Shown: positions 1 to 7,637, counted from the first letter of the stretch. The stretch is DNA of 64,000 nt from SFEB01 sp964612455 (GCA_964612455.1 CAZTCB010000004.1:1-64000); one strand, 5' to 3'. The notes: a model not told the origin generated them from the sequence alone. A program made the numbers and translations.

Positions 1-23
1 TTTTCAAAAAGGAGAAAAGAAAA

Positions 24-1340
24 ATGAAAAGAAACAAAAAAGGCTTTACTATCATAGAATTGGTAGTAGTTATCGCGGTTATTGCCATTTTGGCGGCGGT
101 ACTCATCCCGACGTTTAGCAGTATTATCAAAAAAGCTAACACTTCGGCAGATATCCAAGCGGTACAGCAGATGAATACGCAACTTGCGATAGCGAATGCC
201 GACAAACCGATTACCAATATCAGCGACGCAATCGTCGCGCTCGGCGAGGTAAATATTAAGCTCGAAAACTATCAGGCGCTCACGACCGACAGATATTTCT
301 ATTTTGTCTTTGACGCCAACGGAGTGCCTACGATTATTTACGCCGATGAAAGCGATAATAAACTTTATCCCGAAAACGTTTCTATCCCTGCCGACGCACA
401 ATGGATGTCTTTGTCCGGTTCTATACCAATGGATAGCAACTATACCGTTGACGAAGACGGAAAAGTAAGTATAGACAGCGGTGCAAAACTTGCGCACTTG
501 ATTGAAAACTTTGAGACGAGCAATGCGACAGAGATTGCTCTTTCCGCCGACATTGACCTCAAGGGGGCTGCGGTTGATTTCGGAAAGGTTTCAAAGGACG
601 TTACGCTTGATGGCAATAACCATACTTTAAGCGGTATCAGAGAAGACTCGAATGCAACGACGGGTATTTGGCAGGGTGAGAGCAAAGATTACGGTTTTGG
701 TTTGTTCGGTAAAGTTCCCAGTGACAAAACCGTTACGGTAAAAAATATTACCGTTAAAAACGTCGTCGTAAGAAATACCGACGGAGACAAGGCATTCGGT
801 CATTCTGGAATTTTGTTTGGCTCGGTAGCAGGCAAAGTTGAAGTCAGCGACGTAACAATCGACAACTGTACGGTAGTCGGCGGCGATAAGGTCGGCTCGC
901 TTATCGGGTACCTTGTTGGTGGTGAAGCGAATATCAACAACGTTACGGTCAAAAATACGTCTTTATACGGCCTCGGCTGGATAGCGAAAGCAGTTGGTTA
1001 TTGCGATAAAAGTGCAAAGCTCACTATGAGTAGCGTTAATTGTGATGAAAACGTAACGACCGGCATTAACGAAGAGCAATGGAGTACTTTATGGTGGAAT
1101 AGTGATAAAAACTGGATAACGGACAACTCCGTACAGATGTCGGAAGTAAAAGCCTATATCGATGGCAATACCGATACGTTTTTACCGTATATTCAAAATT
1201 CTGATACTAATCAAAAGAATCACCTTGAAGGTATGACGACGCAAAAATTGGCTTGGGTAGCTTCTTGGACGCAAGTAACGGTAGAGAATAAGACAGGATA
1301 TCAGCCGATGTCTACGGATACGTCCTATTCCCAAAACTAA
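24..1340 (+). CDS. Prepilin-like protein with type IV N-terminus and beta-helix (GLUG-like) head
   Basis: 438 residues. The N-terminus is a class III prepilin signal: a short basic leader, then KGFTIIELVVVIAVIAIL, with Gly7 before the cleaved bond, Phe as new residue 1 and Glu5 after it. A hydrophobic helix of about 22 residues follows. This predicts PilD-type processing and assembly or membrane retention. The head is much larger than a normal pseudopilin. From about residue 155 it shows repeated short strands with Asn/Asp turns and G-L-F-G and G-S-L-I-G motifs, typical of right-handed beta-helix or GLUG repeats of surface adhesins. An AAGGAG ribosome site lies just upstream. No other pilus gene is in the window, so secretion partners are unknown. 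Confidence 0.8.
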   Translation: MKRNKKGFTIIELVVVIAVIAILAAVLIPTFSSIIKKANTSADIQAVQQMNTQLAIANADKPITNISDAIVALGEVNIKLENYQALTTDRYFYFVFDANGVPTIIYADESDNKLYPENVSIPADAQWMSLSGSIPMDSNYTVDEDGKVSIDSGAKLAHLIENFETSNATEIALSADIDLKGAAVDFGKVSKDVTLDGNNHTLSGIREDSNATTGIWQGESKDYGFGLFGKVPSDKTVTVKNITVKNVVVRNTDGDKAFGHSGILFGSVAGKVEVSDVTIDNCTVVGGDKVGSLIGYLVGGEANINNVTVKNTSLYGLGWIAKAVGYCDKSAKLTMSSVNCDENVTTGINEEQWSTLWWNSDKNWITDNSVQMSEVKAYIDGNTDTFLPYIQNSDTNQKNHLEGMTTQKLAWVASWTQVTVENKTGYQPMSTDTSYSQN

Positions 1341-1372
1341 ATACGCGTTTGTTAAACTCAAAAGGACGCAAT

Positions 1373-1401
1373 AACGGTTTTGCTAAAATAGCAAAATCGT
1401 T
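1373..1401 (+). other. Intergenic hairpin, function unknown
   Basis: Thirteen-base arms (AACGGTTTTGCTA and its near-perfect complement, one G-U pair) enclose a three-base loop 30 nt after the prepilin stop codon. No T-run follows on the plus strand, so it is not a standard terminator. It could protect the mRNA 3' end. A separate terminator lies further downstream. Confidence 0.4.
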
Positions 1402-1443
1402 AAAAAAGTCATTATAACGTATAAAAACATATAGCAAAAAGAC

Positions 1444-1489
1444 AAAAGCCGACGAAGGGTGTGAAAAACACTTTTCATCGGCTTTTTTT
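1444..1489 (+). terminator. Rho-independent terminator, bidirectional
   Basis: A long imperfect stem (AAAAGCCGACGAA pairing with TTCATCGGCTTTT, inner GTGT/ACAC) is followed by seven Ts. It ends the prepilin transcript. The opposite strand also has a T-rich tail, so it probably serves the convergent gene at 1521-1976. Confidence 0.85.
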
Positions 1490-1520
1490 GGGTATAGTTT
1501 TAACCTGTTTAAACAGTGTT

Positions 1521-1976
1521 TCAGTTACTTTCCTGAGGATTGGGCGCGGGGTTTATTTTTGGCATAGGGCGAGGCGGGCGATTGAAAAAATCGTCTGGAT
1601 CCGCTTTGCCCGTATCAATCAACTGATTGAGTTGTTCTATCGCGAAAAAAACTTTGACGGAAAAAGTAACTTTAATACTTGTGTATTTCGGATATTTTTC
1701 TTTTACGAGTTTGGTTATGCTTTTTTCGAGCTTGTCGGTTTGAGTCTTTTGCAGTTGTTGATTAGGTCGGACGGCTACGATGACGCAATCGTCGTATGCA
1801 AATACTCGCGTTTCCTTGACTCCGTCGACGGAACCGAGGGTTTTTTCTATTTGTGTATGGACTGTCGTCGCTTTTTTTACCGTGTCGCTCGTCGCTGCCC
1901 GAGCCGAGGCTGTATCTATGCCGACGGCTAAACATATACCGAGCAAAATCATTAAAAATAACGTTGTTTTTTTCAT
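1521..1976 (-). CDS. YhcN/YlaJ-like secreted protein
   Basis: 151 residues with a Sec-type signal peptide: MKK start, hydrophobic core at about residues 5-19, and an Ala-rich cleavage region near residue 27. The rest resembles the YhcN/YlaJ family of spore-associated lipoproteins: a segment on evaluating a self-referential value (VDGVKETRVFAYDDCVIVAV) followed by a helix and a strand with K-Y-P-K-Y. No canonical lipobox cysteine is present, unlike most family members, so it is probably secreted or periplasmic-side soluble. The C-terminus is Pro-rich. GGAGG precedes the ATG. It is convergent with the prepilin gene and divergent from the small protein at 2091. A sporulation role is inferred from family only. 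Confidence 0.6.
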   Translation of the reverse strand: MKKTTLFLMILLGICLAVGIDTASARAATSDTVKKATTVHTQIEKTLGSVDGVKETRVFAYDDCVIVAVRPNQQLQKTQTDKLEKSITKLVKEKYPKYTSIKVTFSVKVFFAIEQLNQLIDTGKADPDDFFNRPPRPMPKINPAPNPQESN

Positions 1977-2045
1977 TTTTTATTCCTCCGTCGTTTAGGT
2001 TGCGCAATCGACAAAAAAGTATTCCTTTCGGCAGGCTTATTGTTT

Positions 2046-2074
2046 TTGATTTAAAAGCGTTGCGGTAGTATCAT
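2046..2074 (+). promoter_or_regulatory. Predicted sigma-A promoter for the 2091 gene
   Basis: -35 TTGATT (2046-2051), 17-bp spacer, -10 TATCAT (2069-2074). The predicted start site is about ten bases before the ATG, and the GGAGGG ribosome site lies at 2078-2083, so the leader would be very short. Confidence 0.45.
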
Positions 2075-2090
2075 AGCGGAGGGCAGGCGA

Positions 2091-2276
2091 ATGTTGGTAG
2101 TTATTATCGTTTTGGCTTTTTTGGGATTGGGATGGTGTTTGTGGTATATTTTTTCTCAGCTTTGTCTGACAAAAAAACGCGGTGACGAGCGAAAACCCGA
2201 CGGCGGAGTAAAATACGTTTACGTCGACGAGTACGAAGAAGGCGACGACCTAATCGTAAACTTAAAAAAAATTTAA
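2091..2276 (+). CDS. Small single-pass membrane protein
   Basis: 61 residues: one N-terminal transmembrane helix (about residues 2-23), a short basic stretch, then an acidic Tyr/Asp/Glu-rich tail predicted to face the cytoplasm. A GGAGGG ribosome site lies 7 nt upstream. I do not recognise a family. Its own promoter-like sequence and strong ribosome site support a real gene despite its size. It lies between the YhcN-like gene, which is divergent, and nrdR, which has a separate promoter. Confidence 0.6.
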   Translation: MLVVIIVLAFLGLGWCLWYIFSQLCLTKKRGDERKPDGGVKYVYVDEYEEGDDLIVNLKKI

Positions 2277-2294
2277 AAAAATTTCCGTTATTTC

Positions 2295-2323
2295 TTGTCA
2301 ACGGTACGGATTTAAAGTATAAT
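2295..2323 (+). promoter_or_regulatory. Sigma-A promoter of nrdR
   Basis: -35 TTGTCA (2295-2300), 17-bp spacer, -10 TATAAT (2318-2323). Transcription should start at about 2330, giving a leader of some 60 nt before nrdR. I see no clear NrdR-box pair in the leader. Confidence 0.75.
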
Positions 2324-2330
2324 AAAAGCG

Positions 2331-2372
2331 ATGATTGACGACTGTTTTTTTCGTCGGTCGCGTTTTTGTTGA
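2331..2372 (+). other. Possible 13-codon leader peptide upstream of nrdR
   Basis: An ATG lies seven bases after the TATAAT hexamer, at or next to the predicted transcription start, and opens a 13-codon frame ending in TGA at 2372. It closes 9 nt before the nrdR ribosome site. The geometry matches the leaderless starts seen elsewhere in this window. It may be chance; there is no conservation evidence. Confidence 0.25.
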
Positions 2373-2391
2373 CCGTTTTCGGAGGTATGAC

Positions 2392-2856
2392 ATGAAATGT
2401 ATTTATTGCGGTTGCGCGGAGTTAAAGGTCGTTGACAGCCGTCCCGTCGAGGAGAGCAACGCCATACGCCGTCGCAGAGAGTGTACCAACTGCGGCAAGC
2501 GTTTTACCACTTACGAGACGATCGAGGAGACGCAGTTGCTTGTAATAAAAAACAACGGCAACCGTCAATTGTTTGACGTCAACAAACTGCGAAACGGTAT
2601 CATCAAGTCGTGCGAAAAACGTCCCGTGTCTATGGAGCAGATAGACGGTCTCGTCGCCGATATTCAAAAAAAGCTCAACAACTCTCTCGAGCAGGAGGTC
2701 ACCAGCAAATACATCGGCGAGCTTGTAATGGAGGGGTTAAAGCACGTCGACGAGGTGGCTTATATCAGGTTTGCGTCGGTTTACAGGCAGTTTAAGGACA
2801 GTACTACTTTTTTTGAAGAGATGAAAAAGATTTTTACTCCCGAGGTTAAAAAATAG
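2392..2856 (+). CDS. nrdR: Transcriptional repressor NrdR
   Basis: 154 residues, the usual family length. The N-terminal zinc ribbon uses Cys3, Cys6, Cys31 and Cys34 and includes the characteristic D-S-R and R-R-R-R-E-C segments. An ATP-cone domain follows (about residues 46-136), which senses ATP/dATP. The protein represses ribonucleotide reductase genes. The start is chosen at ATG 2392 because GGAGGT (2381-2386) lies 5 nt upstream; the in-frame TTG at 2335 has no ribosome site. Monocistronic: its own promoter upstream, a terminator hairpin directly after. Confidence 0.97.
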   Translation: MKCIYCGCAELKVVDSRPVEESNAIRRRRECTNCGKRFTTYETIEETQLLVIKNNGNRQLFDVNKLRNGIIKSCEKRPVSMEQIDGLVADIQKKLNNSLEQEVTSKYIGELVMEGLKHVDEVAYIRFASVYRQFKDSTTFFEEMKKIFTPEVKK

Positions 2857-2864
2857 TTTTTTTC

Positions 2865-2895
2865 GTGCGCTTTGTTTTAAGGCGCACTTTTATTT
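2865..2895 (+). terminator. Rho-independent terminator after nrdR, abutting the next start codon
   Basis: A nine-base stem (GTGCGCTTT with AAGGCGCAC, one G-U pair) has a GTTTT loop and is followed by TTTTATTT. The T-tract runs into the start region of the next gene. The only AAGG near that start is inside the 3' arm. Confidence 0.65.
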
Positions 2896-2899
2896 GGCA

Positions 2900-3961
2900 A
2901 TGGATATTAAAAGACAACTCATTGATTTTTCGCGGCGCTATCCTTTAATGCGAACGCAGGACTATATAAAATTGCTTTTTCAGAGCGAGTATTACGGCGG
3001 GCATTTCGTATCGGACGACGACTCTTTGCGCCGTCTTAATAAAGAAGTCGAGGTTTGTATGGCTCAGGGAGGCGCGGACGAGCCGCTTGCGGATTTGTTT
3101 TTAAACATGGCTCGCGTCAATATACGACCTTTTGTCCGCGCGGGTAAAAACCTCGTCACTTTAAATCGCATTTTTGTCGAAAGCAACCGTCTCGGTTGCG
3201 GTAGCAGGGAGGGTTTTGACGAAAAAATAAACGTTTTTTTACAGCTCGTCAAAGAAAAAAAGATAGATTTGCCGTACTATACGGTTTCTCGCGAGGTAGG
3301 CGAATATAAAAAAGCCGATTATCCCGTGCCGAGCCATTCTTCGGCGGTAAAGATGAATTATGCGCCTGCGTACAGGGTGGTTAAAAAAGAGTATTGGCAA
3401 CTGTTTGACGTGATAGAAAAAATCGACAGATTGCTCAACTCACGACTCTCGGTGACCGTCGCCATAGACGGCAACAGCGGAGCGGGCAAGTCTTTTTTCG
3501 CAAACGCGCTAAAAAACTATTACGGTTGTCAGGTCTTGCATACCGACGACTTCTTTTTGCCGCGGGCAATGAGGAGTAAAGAACGCTTGAGCGAAGACGG
3601 CGGAAACGTCCATTACGAGCGTCTGCGCGATACGGTGCTGAATATAAAAAAAACCGACGGATGCGAGTACCAACGCTACGACTGCGCTTTGGATGAGTTT
3701 AAAAAAGAAACCTTGCCGCCGTGTCGTCTTAATATCGTTGAGGGATGTTACTCCTTGCATCAATCGATACGGAATGAATACGACCTCGCCGTATTGGTTA
3801 AGGCAAACAGGGCAGTTCAGGTCGGGAGAATACTTGTCAGAGACGGCAAAGACAAGTTAAAGAGATATATCGACGAGTGGATACCGCTCGAGGACGCGTA
3901 TCTGTCGAGGTTGGACACGACGGGCGTCGATACCGTGGTCATAGATACGTCGTCGTATTGA
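2900..3961 (+). CDS. Uridine-kinase-like P-loop protein with an extra N-terminal domain
   Basis: 353 residues. The C-terminal half is a uridine kinase/phosphoribulokinase-type P-loop NTPase: Walker A G-N-S-G-A-G-K-S at about 191-198, then H-T-D-D-F-F-L (substrate-binding Asp pair), and an E-G-C-Y-S-L segment. The N-terminal ~180 residues form a helical domain (PLMRTQDYIKLLFQSE, Y-G-G-H) seen with this kinase in Clostridia; I do not know its function. The ATG at 2900 is preferred; a TTG at 2894 is possible. There is no free ribosome site because the upstream AAGG lies in a terminator stem. Phosphate acceptor unknown. Confidence 0.75.
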   Translation: MDIKRQLIDFSRRYPLMRTQDYIKLLFQSEYYGGHFVSDDDSLRRLNKEVEVCMAQGGADEPLADLFLNMARVNIRPFVRAGKNLVTLNRIFVESNRLGCGSREGFDEKINVFLQLVKEKKIDLPYYTVSREVGEYKKADYPVPSHSSAVKMNYAPAYRVVKKEYWQLFDVIEKIDRLLNSRLSVTVAIDGNSGAGKSFFANALKNYYGCQVLHTDDFFLPRAMRSKERLSEDGGNVHYERLRDTVLNIKKTDGCEYQRYDCALDEFKKETLPPCRLNIVEGCYSLHQSIRNEYDLAVLVKANRAVQVGRILVRDGKDKLKRYIDEWIPLEDAYLSRLDTTGVDTVVIDTSSY

Positions 3962-3994
3962 CAAAATCAATAACGATAAATATCCCTCAAATAT

Positions 3995-4023
3995 TTTACT
4001 TTTAAAAAAAAAAGGATTATAAT
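3995..4023 (+). promoter_or_regulatory. Sigma-A promoter giving a leaderless transcript
   Basis: -35 TTTACT (3995-4000), 17-bp spacer, consensus -10 TATAAT (4018-4023), then six As and the ATG at 4030. The predicted transcription start coincides with the A of the start codon. There is no Shine-Dalgarno sequence between promoter and start. Confidence 0.75.
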
Positions 4024-4029
4024 AAAAAA

Positions 4030-5181
4030 ATGAAGATAGTAGTAGTCGGAGGCGGCGCGAGCGGACTCGTTTTTGCCAGTATGGCGGCTCAACGAGGTCA
4101 CGAAGTCGTCTTGCTGGAGTCCAACTCCAGAGTGGGTAAAAAACTGATACTTACGGGTGGCGGCAGGTGCAACCTGTTTAATGCCGAACGAAATCCCGAT
4201 AAATACAACGAACCGGATTTTGTCCGCAAGGTTTTTAAAGAGTGTACGGAGGACGAGTATCTCGACGTCGTTCGTTCTTTCGGAATATATACAAGCTCTC
4301 CCGATGACGAGGGGCGCGTGTATCCCGTGACTTATTCTGCCGCGTCGGTAGTAGACTGTTTGCGTTTTACGGCAGAGAGGGCGGGAGTCAGGACGATATG
4401 CAACGCTCATGTCAACGAGATAAAGGTCTTGCCCGACGGATACGCCGTGAAAGCAGGCAAGCAAGAGTACCTTTGCGACAAGGCGGTTATTGCTGTCGGT
4501 AGCCGTTCGCAAGCGACGATAACCGATTTGCCTCGTATTGCCGGCAGACGTTATATGACCGAAACGGTGCCGTCGCTCTGTCCGTTAAAGGTGTCCAACC
4601 CCCTCAAGGGACTTGCGGGCGTACGCGCCAAGTGCGAGGTCACACTACTGAAAAAAGGCACACGGGTAGCAAGCGAGCGCGGCGAAGTGCAGTTTAGGGA
4701 CTTTGGGTTGAGCGGTATATGCGTGCTCGACTTGTCCTCGTACGTTGCGAGAGAACGGGTGAAAGGCTACGACGGACGGTTTGATATCGCGGTTGATTTT
4801 TTACCCGATTTTACCGCGTCCGAGCTGAAAGAAATACTTGTCGAACGGAAAAAAGCGGGTTATACCGACAGCATGCTTTTCGTCGGCTTGTTGCCGAATA
4901 AAGTAGCCGAGACGGTGTTGCGTACCGTTTCGCGCGACGACGTAGACCGTTTGGTCGAAATCGTAAAAGAGTTTGTGTTTTCAAACGCCGACGTTACGGA
5001 CTTTAGTATCAGTCAGGTCACCGCGGGCGGCGTTGCGTGCGAGTTTGTCGACGACGGGTTTAATTTGCCAGACGGAGTAATCGTGCTGGGAGAGGCGTTG
5101 GACGTTGACGGACAATGCGGCGGGTACAATCTTTATTTTGCTTTCGTGAGCGCGATAGTCGCCGCAAAAAAACTAAAATGA
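4030..5181 (+). CDS. HI0933-family FAD-dependent oxidoreductase (BaiN/aminoacetone oxidase-like)
   Basis: 383 residues. The N-terminal Rossmann dinucleotide-binding motif V-V-G-G-G-A-S-G-L is followed by the family signature L-T-G-G-G-R-C-N-L near residue 40. The C-terminal signature G-E-A-L-D-V-D-G-Q-C-G-G-Y-N-L is complete. Slightly shorter than typical members (about 400-420). Family members are flavoproteins of mostly unknown substrate; one reduces bile acid intermediates, another name in use is aminoacetone oxidase. Aminoacetone is a by-product of threonine dehydrogenase, and tdh starts 28 nt downstream, so an operon link is suggestive but unproven. Translation appears leaderless. Confidence 0.88.
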   Translation: MKIVVVGGGASGLVFASMAAQRGHEVVLLESNSRVGKKLILTGGGRCNLFNAERNPDKYNEPDFVRKVFKECTEDEYLDVVRSFGIYTSSPDDEGRVYPVTYSAASVVDCLRFTAERAGVRTICNAHVNEIKVLPDGYAVKAGKQEYLCDKAVIAVGSRSQATITDLPRIAGRRYMTETVPSLCPLKVSNPLKGLAGVRAKCEVTLLKKGTRVASERGEVQFRDFGLSGICVLDLSSYVARERVKGYDGRFDIAVDFLPDFTASELKEILVERKKAGYTDSMLFVGLLPNKVAETVLRTVSRDDVDRLVEIVKEFVFSNADVTDFSISQVTAGGVACEFVDDGFNLPDGVIVLGEALDVDGQCGGYNLYFAFVSAIVAAKKLK

Positions 5182-5209
5182 AAAAAACTTTGAAAAAGAG
5201 GTACATACT

Positions 5210-6250
5210 ATGAAAATGGATGCAATTATCAAACCGGCAGCACAACCCGGTCTTGAACTTGTTCGCAAAGAAGTCCCCGTCATTCACGACGGCGAAGCTT
5301 TGGTCAAAGTACACTACTCTGCAATCTGCGGAACCGACGTACATATCTACGATTGGAACCAGTGGGCGCAGGACACGATTAAACCGCCGATGACCATAGG
5401 TCACGAGTTTGTCGGCGAAATAGTCGAAATCAAAGGCAATACTTCGGCTTTTAAGGTGGGCGACATAGTGTCCGCCGAAGGTCACGTGGTTTGCGGTAAA
5501 TGCCGCAACTGTCGTGCCGGTCGCAGACACCTTTGCCCCAATACCAAAGGCATAGGCGTCAATCGCGACGGTATTTTTGCCGAGTACGCAAGCATCCCTG
5601 TAAACAATCTGTGGTTGACGGACAGTGCTATTCCCGAAAAAATGTACGCCATATTCGATCCGTACGGCAATGCGACGCACACGGCGTTGAAGTTTCCCAT
5701 GATAGGTGAGGACGTGCTCATTACAGGCGCAGGTCCCATCGGTATCATGGCGGCTGCCATTTGCCGTCACGTGGGAGCGAAAAATATCGTTTTGACCGAT
5801 ATATCCGACGCCAGACTCGAGTTGGCGAAAAAAGTTTGCCCCTCCGTCGTGACCGTAAATACGCTCAACAAACGCATTAAAGACGTGCAAAAAGAAATAG
5901 GAATGGCAGAGGGCTTTGACGTCGGTCTCGAAATGAGCGGCAGCGGCATTGCCTTTAACGAAATGCTCGAGAACATGATAATGGGCGGCAAGATAGCCAT
6001 GCTCGGTTTGCAAAGCTCGGACACCAAGATAAATTGGAACAACATGATATTCAACATGATTACTTTGCAGGGCATTTACGGCAGAGAAGTGTTTGAAACA
6101 TGGCACAAGATGACCGCGATGCTCAAGAGCGGTCTCGATATTTCGGCTATCATTACCGGTGAGTACGATTATCACGACTTTGAAAAAGGTTTCGCCGATA
6201 TGAAGAGCGGCAGAAGCGGAAAAATCATTCTCGATTGGGCAAAGCACTAA
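5210..6250 (+). CDS. tdh: L-threonine 3-dehydrogenase
   Basis: 346 residues, zinc-dependent medium-chain dehydrogenase. Oxidises L-threonine to 2-amino-3-ketobutyrate with NAD+. Catalytic zinc ligands Cys40 and His65-Glu66 are visible; structural zinc cysteines are Cys95, Cys98, Cys101 and Cys109. A Rossmann G-A-G-P-I-G motif binds NAD. The D-V-H-I-Y-D-W and G-H-E-F-V-G-E segments are typical of TDH rather than sorbitol dehydrogenase. Ribosome site AAGAGG. It lies 28 nt after the flavoprotein gene and upstream of kbl, the next enzyme of the pathway. Confidence 0.95.
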   Translation: MKMDAIIKPAAQPGLELVRKEVPVIHDGEALVKVHYSAICGTDVHIYDWNQWAQDTIKPPMTIGHEFVGEIVEIKGNTSAFKVGDIVSAEGHVVCGKCRNCRAGRRHLCPNTKGIGVNRDGIFAEYASIPVNNLWLTDSAIPEKMYAIFDPYGNATHTALKFPMIGEDVLITGAGPIGIMAAAICRHVGAKNIVLTDISDARLELAKKVCPSVVTVNTLNKRIKDVQKEIGMAEGFDVGLEMSGSGIAFNEMLENMIMGGKIAMLGLQSSDTKINWNNMIFNMITLQGIYGREVFETWHKMTAMLKSGLDISAIITGEYDYHDFEKGFADMKSGRSGKIILDWAKH

Positions 6251-6313
6251 GTTTTTTTTAAGACATAGGGCTGTATGACGGCTAAATCGGGCGAAGTGAC
6301 CAATCGACGTATA

Positions 6314-6336
6314 CCAAAGGCAATTTTGCCTTTTGG
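6314..6336 (+). other. Hairpin in the tdh-kbl intercistronic region
   Basis: CCAAAGGCAA pairs with TTGCCTTTTGG (one bulged T) around a two-base loop, within the 124-nt gap between tdh and kbl. No T-run follows, so not a terminator. It could protect or expose the GGAGGAG ribosome site of kbl or be an RNA-processing site. I could not match the gap to a known riboswitch. Confidence 0.4.
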
Positions 6337-6374
6337 ACTGTAAACTAAATAAAATAAAAACGGAGGAGTATCAA

Positions 6375-7559
6375 ATGCTTGACAAAAAATATTATCAGGG
6401 TATTTTAGACGACATTAAAAACGCGGGTTTGTGGAAAGAAGAACGTATAATCACGACACCGCAAAGCGCTTGTATCGACACGACCAAAGCCGACGGCGTG
6501 CTCAACTTTTGCGCAAACAACTATCTGGGACTTGCCAACAATCAGGAGCTTATCGATGCCGCCAAGGCAAGTTACGACAAGTACGGCTACGGTATGAGCA
6601 GCGTTCGCTTTATTTGCGGTACGCAAACCATACACAAAGAGCTTGAAAACGCAATCAGCAAGTTTTTGTCGACAGAGGACACCATTCTTTACAGCAGTTG
6701 TTTCGACGCCAACGGCGGTTTGTTTGAAACCATTACTACGGCTGACGACGCTATTATTTCCGACGCGCTCAATCACGCAAGTATTATAGACGGCGTTCGT
6801 TTATCCAAAGCTCATCGTTATCGCTATGCCAACAACGATATGGATGACCTCGAAAAACAACTTAAACAGGCGGTAGCCGACGGTTGCAAGCAAAAGGTCA
6901 TAGTGACCGACGGCGTGTTCAGCATGGACGGCATTATTGCCAACCTCAAGGGCGTGTGCGACCTCGCCGAAAAATATGGAGCGATGGTCGTCGTCGACGA
7001 CAGTCACGCTACGGGTTTTGTAGGCGCAACCGGCAGAGGTACCGCAGAGTACTGCGGGGTAGTGGGCAGAGTGGATATTATCACCGGTACTTTCGGCAAA
7101 GCTTTGGGCGGAGCGAGCGGCGGCTTTACGAGCGGTCGCAGAGAAATAATAGATTTGTTGCGTCAGCGCAGTCGTCCCTACTTGTTCTCCAATACCGTTG
7201 CTCCCGCTATTTGCGCGACGACTCTTAAGGTGCTTGAAATGTTGACGAGAGATACGTCTTTGCGCGACAAGGTTATGGAAAACGCACGGTATTTCCGCGC
7301 CGAGATGGAAAAGAACAACTTTAATCTCATCGGTAAAGATCACGCGATTATCCCCGTTATGTTGTACGACGCCGTCGTCAGCCAAAAGGTTGCCGATTTA
7401 ATGCTCAAAAAAGGCATTTACGTGACGGGATTCTTCTATCCGGTAGTGCCTAAAGACAAAGCGCGTATACGTACTCAGATGTCTGCGGCGCACAGCAAGG
7501 CGGATATCGACAAGTGCGTCAAAGCTTTCGTCGAATGCAGAGAAGAGATAGGTTTTTAA
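6375..7559 (+). CDS. kbl: Glycine C-acetyltransferase (2-amino-3-ketobutyrate CoA ligase)
   Basis: 394 residues, alpha-oxoamine synthase family, PLP-dependent. Cleaves 2-amino-3-ketobutyrate with CoA to glycine and acetyl-CoA, completing threonine degradation started by tdh. Visible: N-F-C-A-N-N-Y-L-G-L near the N-terminus, D-D-S-H-A-T-G-F (PLP-binding Asp and His) at 208-215, and the PLP lysine Lys242 in G-T-F-G-K-A-L-G-G. The ATG at 6375 is chosen because GGAGGAG (6362-6368) lies 6 nt upstream; an upstream TTG has no such site. Followed by a terminator. Confidence 0.95.
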   Translation: MLDKKYYQGILDDIKNAGLWKEERIITTPQSACIDTTKADGVLNFCANNYLGLANNQELIDAAKASYDKYGYGMSSVRFICGTQTIHKELENAISKFLSTEDTILYSSCFDANGGLFETITTADDAIISDALNHASIIDGVRLSKAHRYRYANNDMDDLEKQLKQAVADGCKQKVIVTDGVFSMDGIIANLKGVCDLAEKYGAMVVVDDSHATGFVGATGRGTAEYCGVVGRVDIITGTFGKALGGASGGFTSGRREIIDLLRQRSRPYLFSNTVAPAICATTLKVLEMLTRDTSLRDKVMENARYFRAEMEKNNFNLIGKDHAIIPVMLYDAVVSQKVADLMLKKGIYVTGFFYPVVPKDKARIRTQMSAAHSKADIDKCVKAFVECREEIGF

Positions 7560-7604
7560 GCAAATACGATAAATCCGAGCGATTCGCCGAGTCGTTTCGA
7601 TAAA

Positions 7605-7637
7605 AAAACGAGCAGTTTTAAACTGCTCGTTTTTTTT
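7605..7637 (+). terminator. Rho-independent terminator, bidirectional
   Basis: ACGAGCAGTTT pairs with AAACTGCTCGT almost without a loop, and is followed by eight Ts; the other strand carries seven. It separates kbl from the convergent minus-strand gene ending at 7649. Confidence 0.9.

Noticed and set aside
2335..2391. Upstream TTG start for nrdR
   Set aside because: No ribosome site at the TTG; the zinc-ribbon fold starts at the ATG at 2392, which has GGAGGT at the right distance.
5060..6247. A 395-codon open frame on the minus strand across tdh
   Set aside because: It lies opposite tdh, whose zinc and NAD motifs are complete, and its translation is His/Phe/Tyr-rich without any domain. Such antisense frames recur opposite many genes here because of codon bias.
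6251..6374. Glycine riboswitch before kbl
   Set aside because: The conserved glycine-riboswitch core sequences are not visible; only one simple hairpin is present.
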